A DNA stretch of 64,000 nucleotides from an uncultured Hymenobacter sp. (GCA_913776615.1 CAJYPK010000006.1:240070-304069); one strand, 5' to 3'; shown: positions 1-8,712, counted from the first letter of the stretch. A program made the numbers and translations. The notes: generated by a model from the letters alone, not told the origin.

Positions 1-1
1 C

Positions 2-2866
2 AGCGGCAGCAAGCCCTACCTCACGGGTATCGACCTCACCGAGCCGGCTTTTAAATGCTCGTGCCCCAGCCGGGTATTCCCCTGCAAGCACGGGGCCGGC
101 TTGCTCTTATTGCTGGCCCGGCAGCCCGCGCTGCTGCCCGTCGGCACCCCGCCCGCCTGGCTGGCCGACTGGCTGGGGAAGCGCCAGGCTAAAGACGAGG
201 CGCAGGCTGAAAAGGTCGCGGCGAAAAGCTCTCAAAAAACTGCGGCTCCTACCCCAGCTTCCGGCACTGCCGAAGCCGCCCCGCCTACCACCGCGCCTAC
301 CAAGCGCGACACCCAGCGCCTGGCCCGCCGCCAGGCCGGGGCCGAAGACCTCGCCACCTGGCTGCTCGACCTGCTACGCGCCGGCGTGGCCGACCTGGGC
401 ACCAAGCCGGGTAGCTTCTGGGAAAGCCAGGCGGCCCGCCTCGTTGACAATCAATTGCCCGGCCTCGCGGCCCTGCTGCGCGAGCTGGCCGATTACCCTA
501 CCGCCGGCCCCCACTGGGCGGCCAACCTGCTGGGCCGTTTGGGCGAAGTGTATTTGCTGGTGCGCACCTTTCTCAACCGGGAAAGCCTGTCGCCCGCCGC
601 CCGGCAGGAAGTTACCCAACAGGTTGGCACCGCGCCGAAAAAGGACGAGCTGCTGGCCGACCCCACCACCCTCCTCGTGGCCGACACCTGGCGCGTACTA
701 GGCCAGCACACCTGGCCCGAAGAGCGCCTCACCGCCCGGCGCAGCTGGCTCTACGGCCAGCATTCGGGACGCACGGCGCTGGTTCTGGAATTTGCCTTTG
801 GCAGTCAGCCCTTTGCTACGCCGCTGCTGGTGCAGTCGGCTTACGCGGGCGAGCTGGCTTTTTACCCCGGGCTGCTGCCGCTGCGGGCGGTGCCGGTTGC
901 GCTCACGCGGCAGACGCAGCCCGCGGGCGAGCGGCCGCCGCTGCATTCCGCGGAAACGCTGCTCGATGCTTACGCCGCGGCCTTGGCCCACCAGCCCTGG
1001 CTGCGCGAGTTTCCGGCCGCTGTCCGGGCCGTGGTAGCGCGCTCGGCCGCGGGCACCTGGGCGGCCTACGATGCGGACCTGGGCGCGGCCTTCCCCCTGC
1101 GCCTGCCCGACGACCAGCGCGGCTGGCACTTGCTGGCGCTCAGCGGTGGCGAGCCGCTGGCCCTGTTTGGCGAGTGGGACGGCCGGGCGCTGCGCGTACT
1201 CAGCCATTGGCCCCTGGCGGAAGGCGCAGCCCCGGCCGACGCTACTCCATCGGCCGGTGCCGCTGAAGCTGCACATGCTGCGCTACCCGCGCCGCCCATT
1301 ACCAACCCCTGGCCAACCGTGCTGCGCATCGCCCTGCTGGGTACCCGGCAATGCGCCGATCCCCTACCCGAAGTTGACCTGGGCCACCTGCCGCCGGCCG
1401 AAAATCGCGAGCAGCAGCTCTTGCTCACGGCCGGCGCGCTGGCGCTGGTGCGCAAGGCGGGCTTCCTGCCCCCTGCCAGCCCGGCTCCCACCAAGGCCCC
1501 GGCCGAAACCCAGCAGCTGCTGGGTCCGCAGGGCCGCGCCTTGCTCAAGCGCGTGCTGGCCAGCCCGCACCTGCGCACGCATTTGCTACGCGATTACCTT
1601 CGGCAACTGGCCGAGCACTCACGGCTCGTACCGCCGCCCCTGCTGCCCGGCGTACTAGACTGGCTCCAAGCTGAAAAGTCGGCCGCGCGGCCGCTGCTTG
1701 CCCCGCTGGGCGAGCGCGGCCGCTGGCTGGCCGCCCAGCATGCAGATTGGCAGTTCCTGCTGACGGCTGATCCCGCAGCGGGCTCTACCGAGGCCGACTG
1801 GCACACCGGCGCGCTGCCCCAGCGCCAGCTTTTTTTAGAAAATCTGCTGCGTACCGATCCCACCCGCGCCGCCCGGCTCCTGGCCGACACCCTGCCCCAG
1901 GAACCCGCCGCCACCCAGGCCGTCCTCTTGAGCACCCTGGCGGCGCTGCCGGCCGCCGCGCCGCTGCCCACCGAGTTTGGGCCAGTACTGACCCCACTGC
2001 TCGCCAGCCGCGCCAAGGAAGTCCGCCAAACCGCCGCCCGCTGGCTGGCCCACACTGCCGATAGCCCGCTGCTGCCCCGGCTCTGGGTTCGCGCCGAACC
2101 CCTGTTACGTCTAAAGCGCAAGCTATTGGGCAGCAATACGCTGGAAATTACCCTGCCCACCTGGGCCGCCGACTGGCAGCGCGATGGCATCGAGCAGAAA
2201 AGCGCCGACTACTCGGGTGGCGAGAAGGCGGGCCAGCTCGGCCAGTTGCTGGCGCTGCTGCCGCCCAGCCGCTGGGCCGCCACCTGGGAGGTGAGCCCCA
2301 CCCAGGCCGTGGCCCTGGCGGCGGCTTCCGACTGGGCCAACGTGCTGCTACCCGCCTGGCTGCGCGCCGCCCGCCTGCACCACGAGGCCGACTTTGCCCA
2401 CGCGCTGCTGCTGCACGAAACGCAGCGCCCCACCCTACCGCCCCGCTCTCCCCTGCTGGCCGAAGCCGCCGCGGTACTAACAGCCACCCAAAAGACTACC
2501 TGGCTGCTGGCGGCCCTGCCCGCCCAGGCCACCACCCTACCCGTAAGCAGCGCCTGGGCCACCTGGCTAGCGCTGGCCGACCAGCCCTGGCCGGCGCCGC
2601 TGCGCCAGCGGGCGCTACCCTTGCTACGCGCCGCCCTCCGCCAACCCGCCGCCTGGGCCCCCGAGCAAACCGAGCGCGACCAGGCCGTGCGCGGCCTGCT
2701 ACGCGCCCTGAGCGCCAGCCCCGAGCCCACGCTGCTGCCGCTGCTCACCGCCGAGCTGGGCGACTTATCCGAGATTCAGCCCCGCTTCAGTGAGGAGGTA
2801 ACGCAATTGCTGGAAGTGCTGGCCCTGCGCCCGCAGCTGGCCGCTAGCCTCGCAGAATCGGCTTGA
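2..2866 (+). CDS. SWIM zinc-finger protein with probable DUF5691 region (5' partial)
   Basis: The reading frame is open from the first bases of the window, so the true start lies upstream; the internal TTG at 101 is not the start. The frame encodes a SWIM zinc finger (CxCx6CxH) with ligands at nt 56-58, 62-64, 83-85 and 89-91, the usual spacing for this nucleic-acid or protein-binding finger. An Ala/Pro/Lys-rich linker follows, then a long helical Leu/Ala-rich region. From about nt 1310 the pattern (Trp-Pro, then an Ala-Leu-Leu-Gly-Thr motif, then an alpha-helical repeat array) resembles DUF5691 proteins, which I recall next to MoxR and DUF5682 genes in actinobacteria, usually as a separate gene. 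It is the first visible gene of a same-strand cluster with MoxR, DUF5682 and VWA genes. SWIM is seen directly; DUF5691 is by recognition only. Function is unknown, probably a partner or adaptor of the ATPase. Confidence 0.8.
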   Translation, partial: SGSKPYLTGIDLTEPAFKCSCPSRVFPCKHGAGLLLLLARQPALLPVGTPPAWLADWLGKRQAKDEAQAEKVAAKSSQKTAAPTPASGTAEAAPPTTAPTKRDTQRLARRQAGAEDLATWLLDLLRAGVADLGTKPGSFWESQAARLVDNQLPGLAALLRELADYPTAGPHWAANLLGRLGEVYLLVRTFLNRESLSPAARQEVTQQVGTAPKKDELLADPTTLLVADTWRVLGQHTWPEERLTARRSWLYGQHSGRTALVLEFAFGSQPFATPLLVQSAYAGELAFYPGLLPLRAVPVALTRQTQPAGERPPLHSAETLLDAYAAALAHQPWLREFPAAVRAVVARSAAGTWAAYDADLGAAFPLRLPDDQRGWHLLALSGGEPLALFGEWDGRALRVLSHWPLAEGAAPADATPSAGAAEAAHAALPAPPITNPWPTVLRIALLGTRQCADPLPEVDLGHLPPAENREQQLLLTAGALALVRKAGFLPPASPAPTKAPAETQQLLGPQGRALLKRVLASPHLRTHLLRDYLRQLAEHSRLVPPPLLPGVLDWLQAEKSAARPLLAPLGERGRWLAAQHADWQFLLTADPAAGSTEADWHTGALPQRQLFLENLLRTDPTRAARLLADTLPQEPAATQAVLLSTLAALPAAAPLPTEFGPVLTPLLASRAKEVRQTAARWLAHTADSPLLPRLWVRAEPLLRLKRKLLGSNTLEITLPTWAADWQRDGIEQKSADYSGGEKAGQLGQLLALLPPSRWAATWEVSPTQAVALAAASDWANVLLPAWLRAARLHHEADFAHALLLHETQRPTLPPRSPLLAEAAAVLTATQKTTWLLAALPAQATTLPVSSAWATWLALADQPWPAPLRQRALPLLRAALRQPAAWAPEQTERDQAVRGLLRALSASPEPTLLPLLTAELGDLSEIQPRFSEEVTQLLEVLALRPQLAASLAESA

Positions 2867-2933
2867 TGTTTTCATTAGCACACCTTTTCTTATGCTATTG
2901 AGCTGTTTAGCAAGCCTTTCCTAATACTACCCA

Positions 2934-3035
2934 TCATGTTGAGCTTGCGAAGCATCTTATTTCTGATGCGCGGGTGCTCGTCAACGCGCTAATCGCTTCC
3001 CCAACGTGATAAGATGCTTCGCAAGCTCAGCATGA
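2934..3035. repeat. Inverted repeat, family A copy 1
   Basis: Arms of about 27 bp read TCATGTTGAGCTTGCGAAGC... and its near-exact reverse complement, around a loop of roughly 45 bp. Related copies lie at 51109-51187, 52788-52826 and at the right window edge. The right arm reads through in frame into the following MoxR gene, which creates a false N-terminal extension of that gene from 3014. Confidence 0.9.
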
Positions 3036-3082
3036 CAGTCGAAAAAAATTACCCATTACCCATTACCCACCATTTCACCGCC

Positions 3083-4162
3083 ATGACCGCCCTCCGCCCC
3101 CACGCCGAAGACCTGTACGCCGAAGAGCTGGCCGCCCTCAAGGCGGCCGACGACCGCCCCAAGCCGCCGAGCTGGCAGCTCTCACCCTGGGCGGTGGTGA
3201 CTTACCTGCTGGGCGGCCAGCTGGAGAATGGCTTTGAAATCGAGCCCAAGTACATCGGCCAGCGGCGGCTCATGGAAATCGCGGTGGCTACCCTGGCTAC
3301 CGACCGCGCCCTGCTGCTGCTGGGCGTGCCCGGTACCGCTAAAAGCTGGGTGAGCGAGCACCTGGCCGCCGCCATCAGCGGGCACACGAGCCTGCTGGTG
3401 CAGGGCACCGCTGGCACGGCCGAAGACAGCCTGCGCTACTCCTGGAACTACGCCCGCCTGCTGGCCGAAGGCCCCTCGCTGGAGGCGCTGGTGCCCAGCC
3501 CGCTCTACCGGGGCATGCAGCAGGGCCAGCTCGTGCGCATCGAGGAATTGACCCGTATCCCCAGCGACGTGCAGGACACGCTGCTTACCATGCTCTCCGA
3601 AAAAGTGCTGCCCATCCCCGAGCTCAGCACGGAGATTCAGGCCACCCAGGGCTTCAACGTAATCGCCACCGCCAACGACCGCGACCGGGGCGTGAACGAG
3701 CTCAGCAGCGCCCTGCGCCGCCGCTTCAACGCCGTGGTGCTGCCGCTGCCCGCCACCCTGGCCGAGGAAGTACGCATTGTACAAACTCGCGTCGAGAAGC
3801 AGGGCCGCACCCTCCAGCTGCCCGCCGAGGCCCCCGCCCTGGCCCAGATTCAACGCCTCGTCACGGTGTTTCGGGAGCTGCGCCAGGGCCGCACCGACAA
3901 CGGCAAGACCAAGCTCAAGAGCCCCAGCGGCACCCTCAGCACCGGCGAGGCCATCTCGGTAATGAACGCCGGCCAGGCCCTGGCGGCCTACTTCGGCGAC
4001 GGCACCCTGCGCGCCGCCGACCTCGCCGCCGGCCTCACCGGGGCCGTGATCAAAGACCCCGTGCCCGACCGCGTAGTGTGGCTCGAATACCTCGAAACCG
4101 TGGTGAAAGAGCGCGAAGGCTGGCAGGATTTATACCGGGCTTGTCGGGAGGTGGTGGAGTAA
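3083..4162 (+). CDS. MoxR-type AAA+ ATPase
   Basis: A 359-residue AAA+ ATPase of the MoxR type. Walker A is GVPGTAKS at residues 81-88. The Walker B region contains the acidic pair of IEEL, and the sensor/arginine-finger region contains an Ala-Asn-Asp-Arg-Asp stretch and an Arg-rich ALRRRF motif, all typical of MoxR proteins. MoxR ATPases usually work as chaperone-like partners of VWA proteins, here presumably the VWA protein at 9076-10191. I chose ATG 3083 because the longer frame from 3014 is encoded by the right arm of an intergenic inverted repeat and by a short CATTACC tandem tract. The stop overlaps the start of the next gene by one base (TAATG), which points to translational coupling. 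Confidence 0.9.
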   Translation: MTALRPHAEDLYAEELAALKAADDRPKPPSWQLSPWAVVTYLLGGQLENGFEIEPKYIGQRRLMEIAVATLATDRALLLLGVPGTAKSWVSEHLAAAISGHTSLLVQGTAGTAEDSLRYSWNYARLLAEGPSLEALVPSPLYRGMQQGQLVRIEELTRIPSDVQDTLLTMLSEKVLPIPELSTEIQATQGFNVIATANDRDRGVNELSSALRRRFNAVVLPLPATLAEEVRIVQTRVEKQGRTLQLPAEAPALAQIQRLVTVFRELRQGRTDNGKTKLKSPSGTLSTGEAISVMNAGQALAAYFGDGTLRAADLAAGLTGAVIKDPVPDRVVWLEYLETVVKEREGWQDLYRACREVVE

Positions 4163-4527
4163 TGCACAATCCCACAATCATTGCCCGTCTGCAAGCGCTG
4201 GGACCATTGCCAGATGATAGCACACTATCCAGTGCTACCTTTCAATTTTTACTCTTCGCTGAAATCGTGCAGCAGTTTACTGCACCGCTTTCACTGAAGC
4301 ACGCTATTACTCTTAATAAATCTAGGACCGCCACCCGCCACCAGTATCCTGGCTATAGAATGGGCACTGAGTCGTGCCGTAGATCTACTTGTCCCGAAGC
4401 ATTACAGCAAGCCGCAGCCCTGGCTGCCGATACCGAAGTAAAGCGGACGGTCAAGAGACGCTTAGCTAACTATCTCAAAGCAAAATTGGCATCCCCAATA
4501 CATCTTCACTGTCAGCAGCTACCGTAA
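4162..4527 (+). CDS. Small protein of unknown function
   Basis: A 121-residue frame begins at ATG 4162, overlapping the MoxR stop by one base, and ends in another one-base overlap with the next gene. It is AT-richer than its neighbours. The first 50 residues look like ordinary protein (a hydrophobic LLFAEIVQQF stretch). The middle third is rich in Arg, Ser, Thr and Cys and looks out of frame. In the +1 frame of the same DNA a more protein-like sequence with AIEWALSRAVDLLV appears and ends at a TAA near 4442. The last third again looks helical in the annotated frame. A damaged gene or a sequencing frameshift pair is possible. No family was recognised. Confidence 0.5.
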   Translation: MHNPTIIARLQALGPLPDDSTLSSATFQFLLFAEIVQQFTAPLSLKHAITLNKSRTATRHQYPGYRMGTESCRRSTCPEALQQAAALAADTEVKRTVKRRLANYLKAKLASPIHLHCQQLP

Positions 4528-5102
4528 TGTTCGCGTCTCTGTATCAACGGTACCGTAATCTACTACCTCTAGCCGTGTTGCTAGCAGCCTGTGATTATAC
4601 TATAGTTACGACTTTAACGACACAGATTCTATTAGAAGGTCATTACTACGAACGCAGATTTAGTTGGCAGCACTACGCTGGCTTTATCGCGGTGGGAATA
4701 TGCATCGGCAGCTATTTTATCGCTAGGCCTCTTTTTAGGTATACTATCATAAGCACTCTACTGCTCGGCTTATTTAATTTACTATACTTTACGCCCGATG
4801 TTACCACCGTTGGGTTAGGCTTTGACGAAGCTAGAATATCCGTGCAGCTTCTTCCATTAGCATTGCTACTAGCTTATTATTTTCTGAATCAACTAACTGT
4901 CAATCGTTTCATTCGCCAGCACATTTTCCCTGCTCCTAGCCCTGCTAAAGCGGCTCAATTTCAGCGGGAAGAAATAAATAAATTTAAACAGAATTTCGCG
5001 CATAAAAGCGACGAGACACTTCGCCAAATTGTGCAGGAACGCCGCCTAGTAGCCAATGCAGTTGCCGCAGCACAGGAATTATTACGAGAACGCCAGAAAT
5101 AA
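4527..5102 (+). CDS. Putative four-helix membrane protein of unknown function
   Basis: A 191-residue protein coupled to the previous gene by a TAATG overlap. About four hydrophobic segments lie in residues 10-135 (for example PLAVLLAACDYTIV, YAGFIAVGICIGSYFIA, STLLLGLFNLLYF and LLPLALLLAYYFL). A soluble, charged tail of about 55 residues with an amphipathic helix (REEINKFKQNF and an Arg/Gln-rich end) follows, probably cytoplasmic. The arrangement resembles the LytS/TR-type sensor membrane modules without the DNA-binding or kinase part, but I cannot assign a family. Base composition is clearly AT-richer than the flanking genes, which suggests recent acquisition. With the preceding small gene it forms an insert behind MoxR. 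Confidence 0.7.
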   Translation: MFASLYQRYRNLLPLAVLLAACDYTIVTTLTTQILLEGHYYERRFSWQHYAGFIAVGICIGSYFIARPLFRYTIISTLLLGLFNLLYFTPDVTTVGLGFDEARISVQLLPLALLLAYYFLNQLTVNRFIRQHIFPAPSPAKAAQFQREEINKFKQNFAHKSDETLRQIVQERRLVANAVAAAQELLRERQK

Positions 5103-5117
5103 CCACTACACGCATTC

Positions 5118-5519
5118 CTACCCCGCCATCAGCCACGCGTTGGCCGCGCCCTCGTCTACGAAGCGAGCGTACTGCACGGGGCTACCGGGCGCCGCAACCG
5201 CGGCATCAGCGGGCAGGCTGGCCAGGTAGTCGGGCAGCACGAGGAAACCCACCCGCAACGGAATGCCCAGCTCCTGCTGTACCTCGGGCAGAAACCGGCT
5301 GGTAACCCACTCGGGGCCGTTGAGGCTGCGGTTGGTGCGGCGGCGGGCGTCGATGAGCCAGTAGCCGCAGGCGTGATGCCGGGCGGCTTGGCGCAGGGAC
5401 TCGTAGCCCTCGTGCAGCTCCGCTTCGGTTACCGAGCGCAGCCAGCGGCCGGTGAGGTGGCCGAGGTCGGGGCGGTGGGCGATGTGCAGGCTGGCCGTGG
5501 AGAACTGGTCGGATTGCAT
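5118..5519 (-). CDS. Hypothetical protein, paralogue of the gene at 29368
   Basis: A 133-residue protein starting at the ATG whose complement is at 5517-5519; the longer frame to 5810 runs into the divergent neighbour and is not supported. The central pattern (helix, then WLIDARR, then Asn/Pro/Trp and a helix ending in a hydrophobic strand) parallels the 135-residue protein at 29368-29775, where the equivalent is WVADDRH. Both have the alternating strand/helix look of STAS or SpoIIAA-like folds, but that is only an impression. It is convergent with the membrane protein gene and is the only minus-strand gene inside the MoxR/VWA cluster. Confidence 0.75.
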   Translation of the reverse strand: MQSDQFSTASLHIAHRPDLGHLTGRWLRSVTEAELHEGYESLRQAARHHACGYWLIDARRRTNRSLNGPEWVTSRFLPEVQQELGIPLRVGFLVLPDYLASLPADAAVAAPGSPVQYARFVDEGAANAWLMAG

Positions 5520-5630
5520 AGGAGGAAGCGGGCGGGAAGGATTAAAGCTACGTAATGAAATGGTGCCGGAAAAGTCATAGTTCACCTTTTCCGCAGAACT
5601 TGTAGCCCGGTAACAACTACTTTTTGTCCC

Positions 5631-6125
5631 ATGTCTACCCCTCCCGAATCTTGTTGGACGGCCGTCGCCAACATCGTGCGCGAGCGGCCCTACGGCCCCG
5701 GCGGAACTGAGACCCGCCGGGGCACCAAACACTTTGCGCCGGGGGCCAAGGTCTATATCATTGACTGGTACGCGGGTATGTGCGAGCGCATCATCGTGGT
5801 GGGCCAGCACCGGAGCGCCAAGGACTTCGTCACGCTGGTTATCGACGTGAAGCTGGTGGAAAATCTACGTAGCAAAGTGTGCTACCACCCGGGGGTAATT
5901 GCCAAAATCAAGGAGCACTACGCCCAGGCGTATGTCCCAAAAGGAATTGCACACCTGACCCAGGAATTTGCCGAACGCGTTTGCGCTACCATTCCCCACT
6001 GGCAGGCACAGGCGCGGCAGCCAACTCCGCCCAGCCCGATGAGCCCAGCCACTACCTTGCAGCCAGCTGCCAACTCCCTATTAACCCGGCTGCGACTCGC
6101 CCTCGCCTTTTTATTGAAGAACTGA
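5631..6125 (+). CDS. Hypothetical protein
   Basis: A 164-residue protein divergently placed from the previous gene with about 110 bp between starts. The N-terminal 115 residues look like a compact alpha/beta domain: a Gly/Thr-rich loop, KVYIIDWYAG, then ERIIVVGQHR and FVTLVIDVKLV strands. The C-terminus is a Pro/Thr-rich tail ending in a short hydrophobic stretch (LRLALAFLL), possibly a tail anchor. I do not recognise a family. ATG 5631 is the first in-frame start. A family B inverted repeat lies directly downstream. Confidence 0.7.
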   Translation: MSTPPESCWTAVANIVRERPYGPGGTETRRGTKHFAPGAKVYIIDWYAGMCERIIVVGQHRSAKDFVTLVIDVKLVENLRSKVCYHPGVIAKIKEHYAQAYVPKGIAHLTQEFAERVCATIPHWQAQARQPTPPSPMSPATTLQPAANSLLTRLRLALAFLLKN

Positions 6126-6150
6126 GCAGCTGTGTACGTTAGCCAAATAT

Positions 6151-6232
6151 CTGTCATTGCGAGCGCAGCGAAGCAATCACACCCGAGCGGCTCGTTGTGA
6201 TGCGCTTGCTTCGCTGCGCTCGCAATGACAGG
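6151..6232. repeat. Inverted repeat, family B copy 1
   Basis: Arms CTGTCATTGCGAGCGCAGCG... and its reverse complement flank a loop of about 25 bp. Near-identical copies are at 48772-48852 and 52875-52957. It fills the gap before the DUF5682 gene. Confidence 0.92.
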
Positions 6233-6311
6233 CGATTTTTAGCCGATTGGCAATAAGTTAATCAGTGGCTAACAGCCAGCCCCCCAGCCGCTCACCCACT
6301 TCCGCATTTCC

Positions 6312-8615
6312 ATGCCTACCGATTTCCGCATCTTCGGCATTCGCCACCACGGCCCCGGCAGCGCCGCCAGCCTCGTGGCGGCGCTCGCTGAGTTCCGGCC
6401 CGACGTGCTCCTGCTCGAATGCCCCGCCGACGGCGAGGCGGCGCTGGCCACCCTCGCCGACGCGGCGCTGGTGCCGCCCGTGGCCTTACTCCTGTACAAC
6501 CCCAAGCAGCAGGGCCAGGCGTCGTTTTTACCGTTCGCCGAATTTTCGCCCGAGTGGCAGGCGGTGCAGTGGGGCCAGCGCGAGGGGGCGCACGTGCGCT
6601 GCTTCGATTTGCCGATGAGCCTACGGTTTGGGCTGGGTGATGCAATAGAAGTTGAGCCGGCCGGAGCCAGCACCCCACCGGCCCCGAACGATGAAAAGTC
6701 AGCCACCCCGGAAAACGAGGAAAACCCTGTAACCCCTCCTACCCCCTTACCCTCCCACCCTCCCACCCTCCCCGAGCCCGAAGGCGACCCCGTGGCTTAC
6801 CTGGCCCGGCTGGCCGGCTACGCCGATTCCGAGCAGTGGTGGGAAACCCACCTGGAGCACGCCCCCGGCAACGCCGATACCTTCGCCCTGGTGCTGGAGC
6901 TGATGACCGCGCTGCGCGAGGAATTACGGCGCCCCGAAACGCTGCTGCGCGAGGCCTACATGCGCGAAACGCTGCGCGCTACCCTCGCCCAGGGCTACCA
7001 GCGCGTGGCGGTGGTCTGCGGTGCCTGGCACGCGCCCGTACTCACCGACCCCAATTTTCAGAAAAAGGAAGACAAAGCCTTGCTGAAGGGGCTGAAGAAA
7101 GTGCCCGTCGAGGCCACCTGGATTCCGTGGACTTACGAGCGGCTGTCGTTCAGCTCGGGCTACGGGGCGGGGGTACTGTCGCCGGCCTGGTACGAGCTGC
7201 TGTTTGCCCAGCCCCGCGCCGAGGTCGTGACGCAGTGGATGGTGCGCGCCACCCGCCTGCTGCGCGGGCAGGACCTCGACGCGTCGTCGGCCCACGCCAT
7301 TGAGGGCGTGCGGCTGGCCCACGCGCTGGCCGCCGTGCGCGGCCTCAGTCTGCCGGGCATCGACGAGTTGCAGGAAGCCGCCGTGGCCCTGCTGGGCGGC
7401 GGCTACGCCGAGGGGCTGGCGGTGGTGCAGCGGGAACTGGTTATTGGGGAGAAGTTGGGCGAAGTGCCGCCCGGCCAGCCTGCCACGCCCTTGCAGCAAG
7501 ACCTGGCCCAGCAGCAGAAAGCCCTGCGCCTCAAGCCCGAGCCCAGCCGCAAGCCGCTCTCCCTCGACCTGCGCCAGGAAACGCACCTGCTGCGCAGCCA
7601 CCTGCTGCACCGGCTGCGGCTGCTCGGCATCAACTGGGGCCAGCCGCAGCGGGTGGGCGGCGGCAAGGCCGGTACTTTCCACGAGGAATGGGAGTTGGAA
7701 TGGCCGCCCGAAATGCCCCTGGCCGTACTCGACGCCGGCCGCTGGGGCAATACCGTGCTGGCTGCCGCCGCCGCCCGCGCCACCGCCCAGGCCGCCGAGG
7801 CAACTACCCTGGCCGCCGTGAGCAGCCTGCTCGAAGATGCCCTCCGCGCCGACCTCGGCCCGGCCGTCGCCGCGCTGGTGGCCCGCCTTGAAGCCCTGGC
7901 CGCCGACACCCGCGACGTGACGCACCTGCTCACCGCCCTGCCCCCGCTGGCCCAGGTGCTGCGCTACGGCAACGTGCGCCGCACCGACACCGCCCAGGTG
8001 GCCCAGGTAGTCCAGCAGCTGGTGCCGCGCCTGGCCATCGGCCTGCCCGCCGCCTGCGCCGGCCTCGACCTCGGCGCGGCCCGCCCCCTGCTGGAGAAGA
8101 TAAAGGCCGCCCACGCCGCCATCCGGCTGCTGCAAGACGCTGACCACGAGGCCGCCTGGTACGGCGCCCTGGCCGCCGTGCAGCGCAACGGGGCCAGCCA
8201 GGGCCTGCTGGCCGGGGCCGCCAGCCGCCTGCTTTTCGACGCCGCCCAGGCCGATGCCGAAGCCACCGCCACCGCGCTGGGCCTGGCGCTGGCCCCCGCC
8301 CAGCCCACGGCCTACGCCACGGCCTGGATCGAGGGCTTTCTGCGCGGCTCGGGTCTGGTGCTCATTCACCACCGGGCGCTGTTCGACCTGCTCGATACCT
8401 GGCTGGGGGGCCTGACCGAAGACACGTTCCGCGAAATTGTGCCGCTGCTGCGCCGCGCCTTCGCCGAATTTTCAATCCCCGAGCGCCGGCAGCTCATGGA
8501 CCTGGCCGGGGCGGGGCCGGCCGCACCTACTGCGGCAGCCGAGGCGCTGGATTTCGACTGGGGGCGCGGGGCGCGGGTGCTGCCCGTATTGCGAGAATTA
8601 TTGACCACCAGGTAG
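6312..8615 (+). CDS. DUF5682 family protein
   Basis: A 767-residue protein. The N-terminus (a RIFGIRHHGPGSA motif near residue 6, then a strand ending in LLLECPAD) matches my recollection of DUF5682 proteins, which are usually encoded with MoxR, SWIM and VWA genes. The HHGPGS motif and the ECPAD acidic site could be catalytic or metal-binding, which is inference. Residues about 118-158 are a Pro/Thr/Glu-rich linker encoded by a G-free tract. The C-terminal half is a long Ala/Leu-rich helical region. It contains a VVCGAWHAPVL motif near residue 235, similar to the TraB/PrgY-type H-x-P pattern. The gene ends inside a family E inverted repeat, whose first bases supply the TAG stop. No biochemical function is established to my knowledge. 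Confidence 0.82.
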   Translation: MPTDFRIFGIRHHGPGSAASLVAALAEFRPDVLLLECPADGEAALATLADAALVPPVALLLYNPKQQGQASFLPFAEFSPEWQAVQWGQREGAHVRCFDLPMSLRFGLGDAIEVEPAGASTPPAPNDEKSATPENEENPVTPPTPLPSHPPTLPEPEGDPVAYLARLAGYADSEQWWETHLEHAPGNADTFALVLELMTALREELRRPETLLREAYMRETLRATLAQGYQRVAVVCGAWHAPVLTDPNFQKKEDKALLKGLKKVPVEATWIPWTYERLSFSSGYGAGVLSPAWYELLFAQPRAEVVTQWMVRATRLLRGQDLDASSAHAIEGVRLAHALAAVRGLSLPGIDELQEAAVALLGGGYAEGLAVVQRELVIGEKLGEVPPGQPATPLQQDLAQQQKALRLKPEPSRKPLSLDLRQETHLLRSHLLHRLRLLGINWGQPQRVGGGKAGTFHEEWELEWPPEMPLAVLDAGRWGNTVLAAAAARATAQAAEATTLAAVSSLLEDALRADLGPAVAALVARLEALAADTRDVTHLLTALPPLAQVLRYGNVRRTDTAQVAQVVQQLVPRLAIGLPAACAGLDLGAARPLLEKIKAAHAAIRLLQDADHEAAWYGALAAVQRNGASQGLLAGAASRLLFDAAQADAEATATALGLALAPAQPTAYATAWIEGFLRGSGLVLIHHRALFDLLDTWLGGLTEDTFREIVPLLRRAFAEFSIPERRQLMDLAGAGPAAPTAAAEALDFDWGRGARVLPVLRELLTTR
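6731..6776 (-). other. G-quadruplex-like tract on the minus strand
   Basis: A run of about 46 bases with almost no G on the plus strand. Its complement contains at least six G-runs of three or more separated by one to four bases, which fits the G3N1-7 pattern for intramolecular quadruplexes. It lies within the DUF5682 coding region and encodes the Pro-rich linker; the G-rich strand is the transcription template. Confidence 0.6.
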
Positions 8616-8698
8616 CGCGGATTTTGTAGTCCGCGAGTGGCTGCACGCTAGTGCTCGCGGACTACCACGCTATCGCACGCGGACTACAAAGTCCGCGC
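8612..8698. repeat. Inverted repeat, family E copy 1
   Basis: The left arm starts GTAGCGCGGATTTTGTAGTC and the right arm is its reverse complement with one mismatch. A second copy is at 38581-38646. The TAG stop of the DUF5682 gene (8613-8615) is part of the left arm. Confidence 0.9.
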
Positions 8699-8712
8699 AA
8701 CCTCCTTCCTTC

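Noticed and set aside
4527..5102. The four-helix membrane protein as a defence effector
   Set aside because: No known effector domain; membrane helices and position alone are not enough.
6924..8372. A 482-codon minus-strand frame inside the DUF5682 gene
   Set aside because: Low-complexity Gly/Gln-rich product and complete overlap with a real gene.
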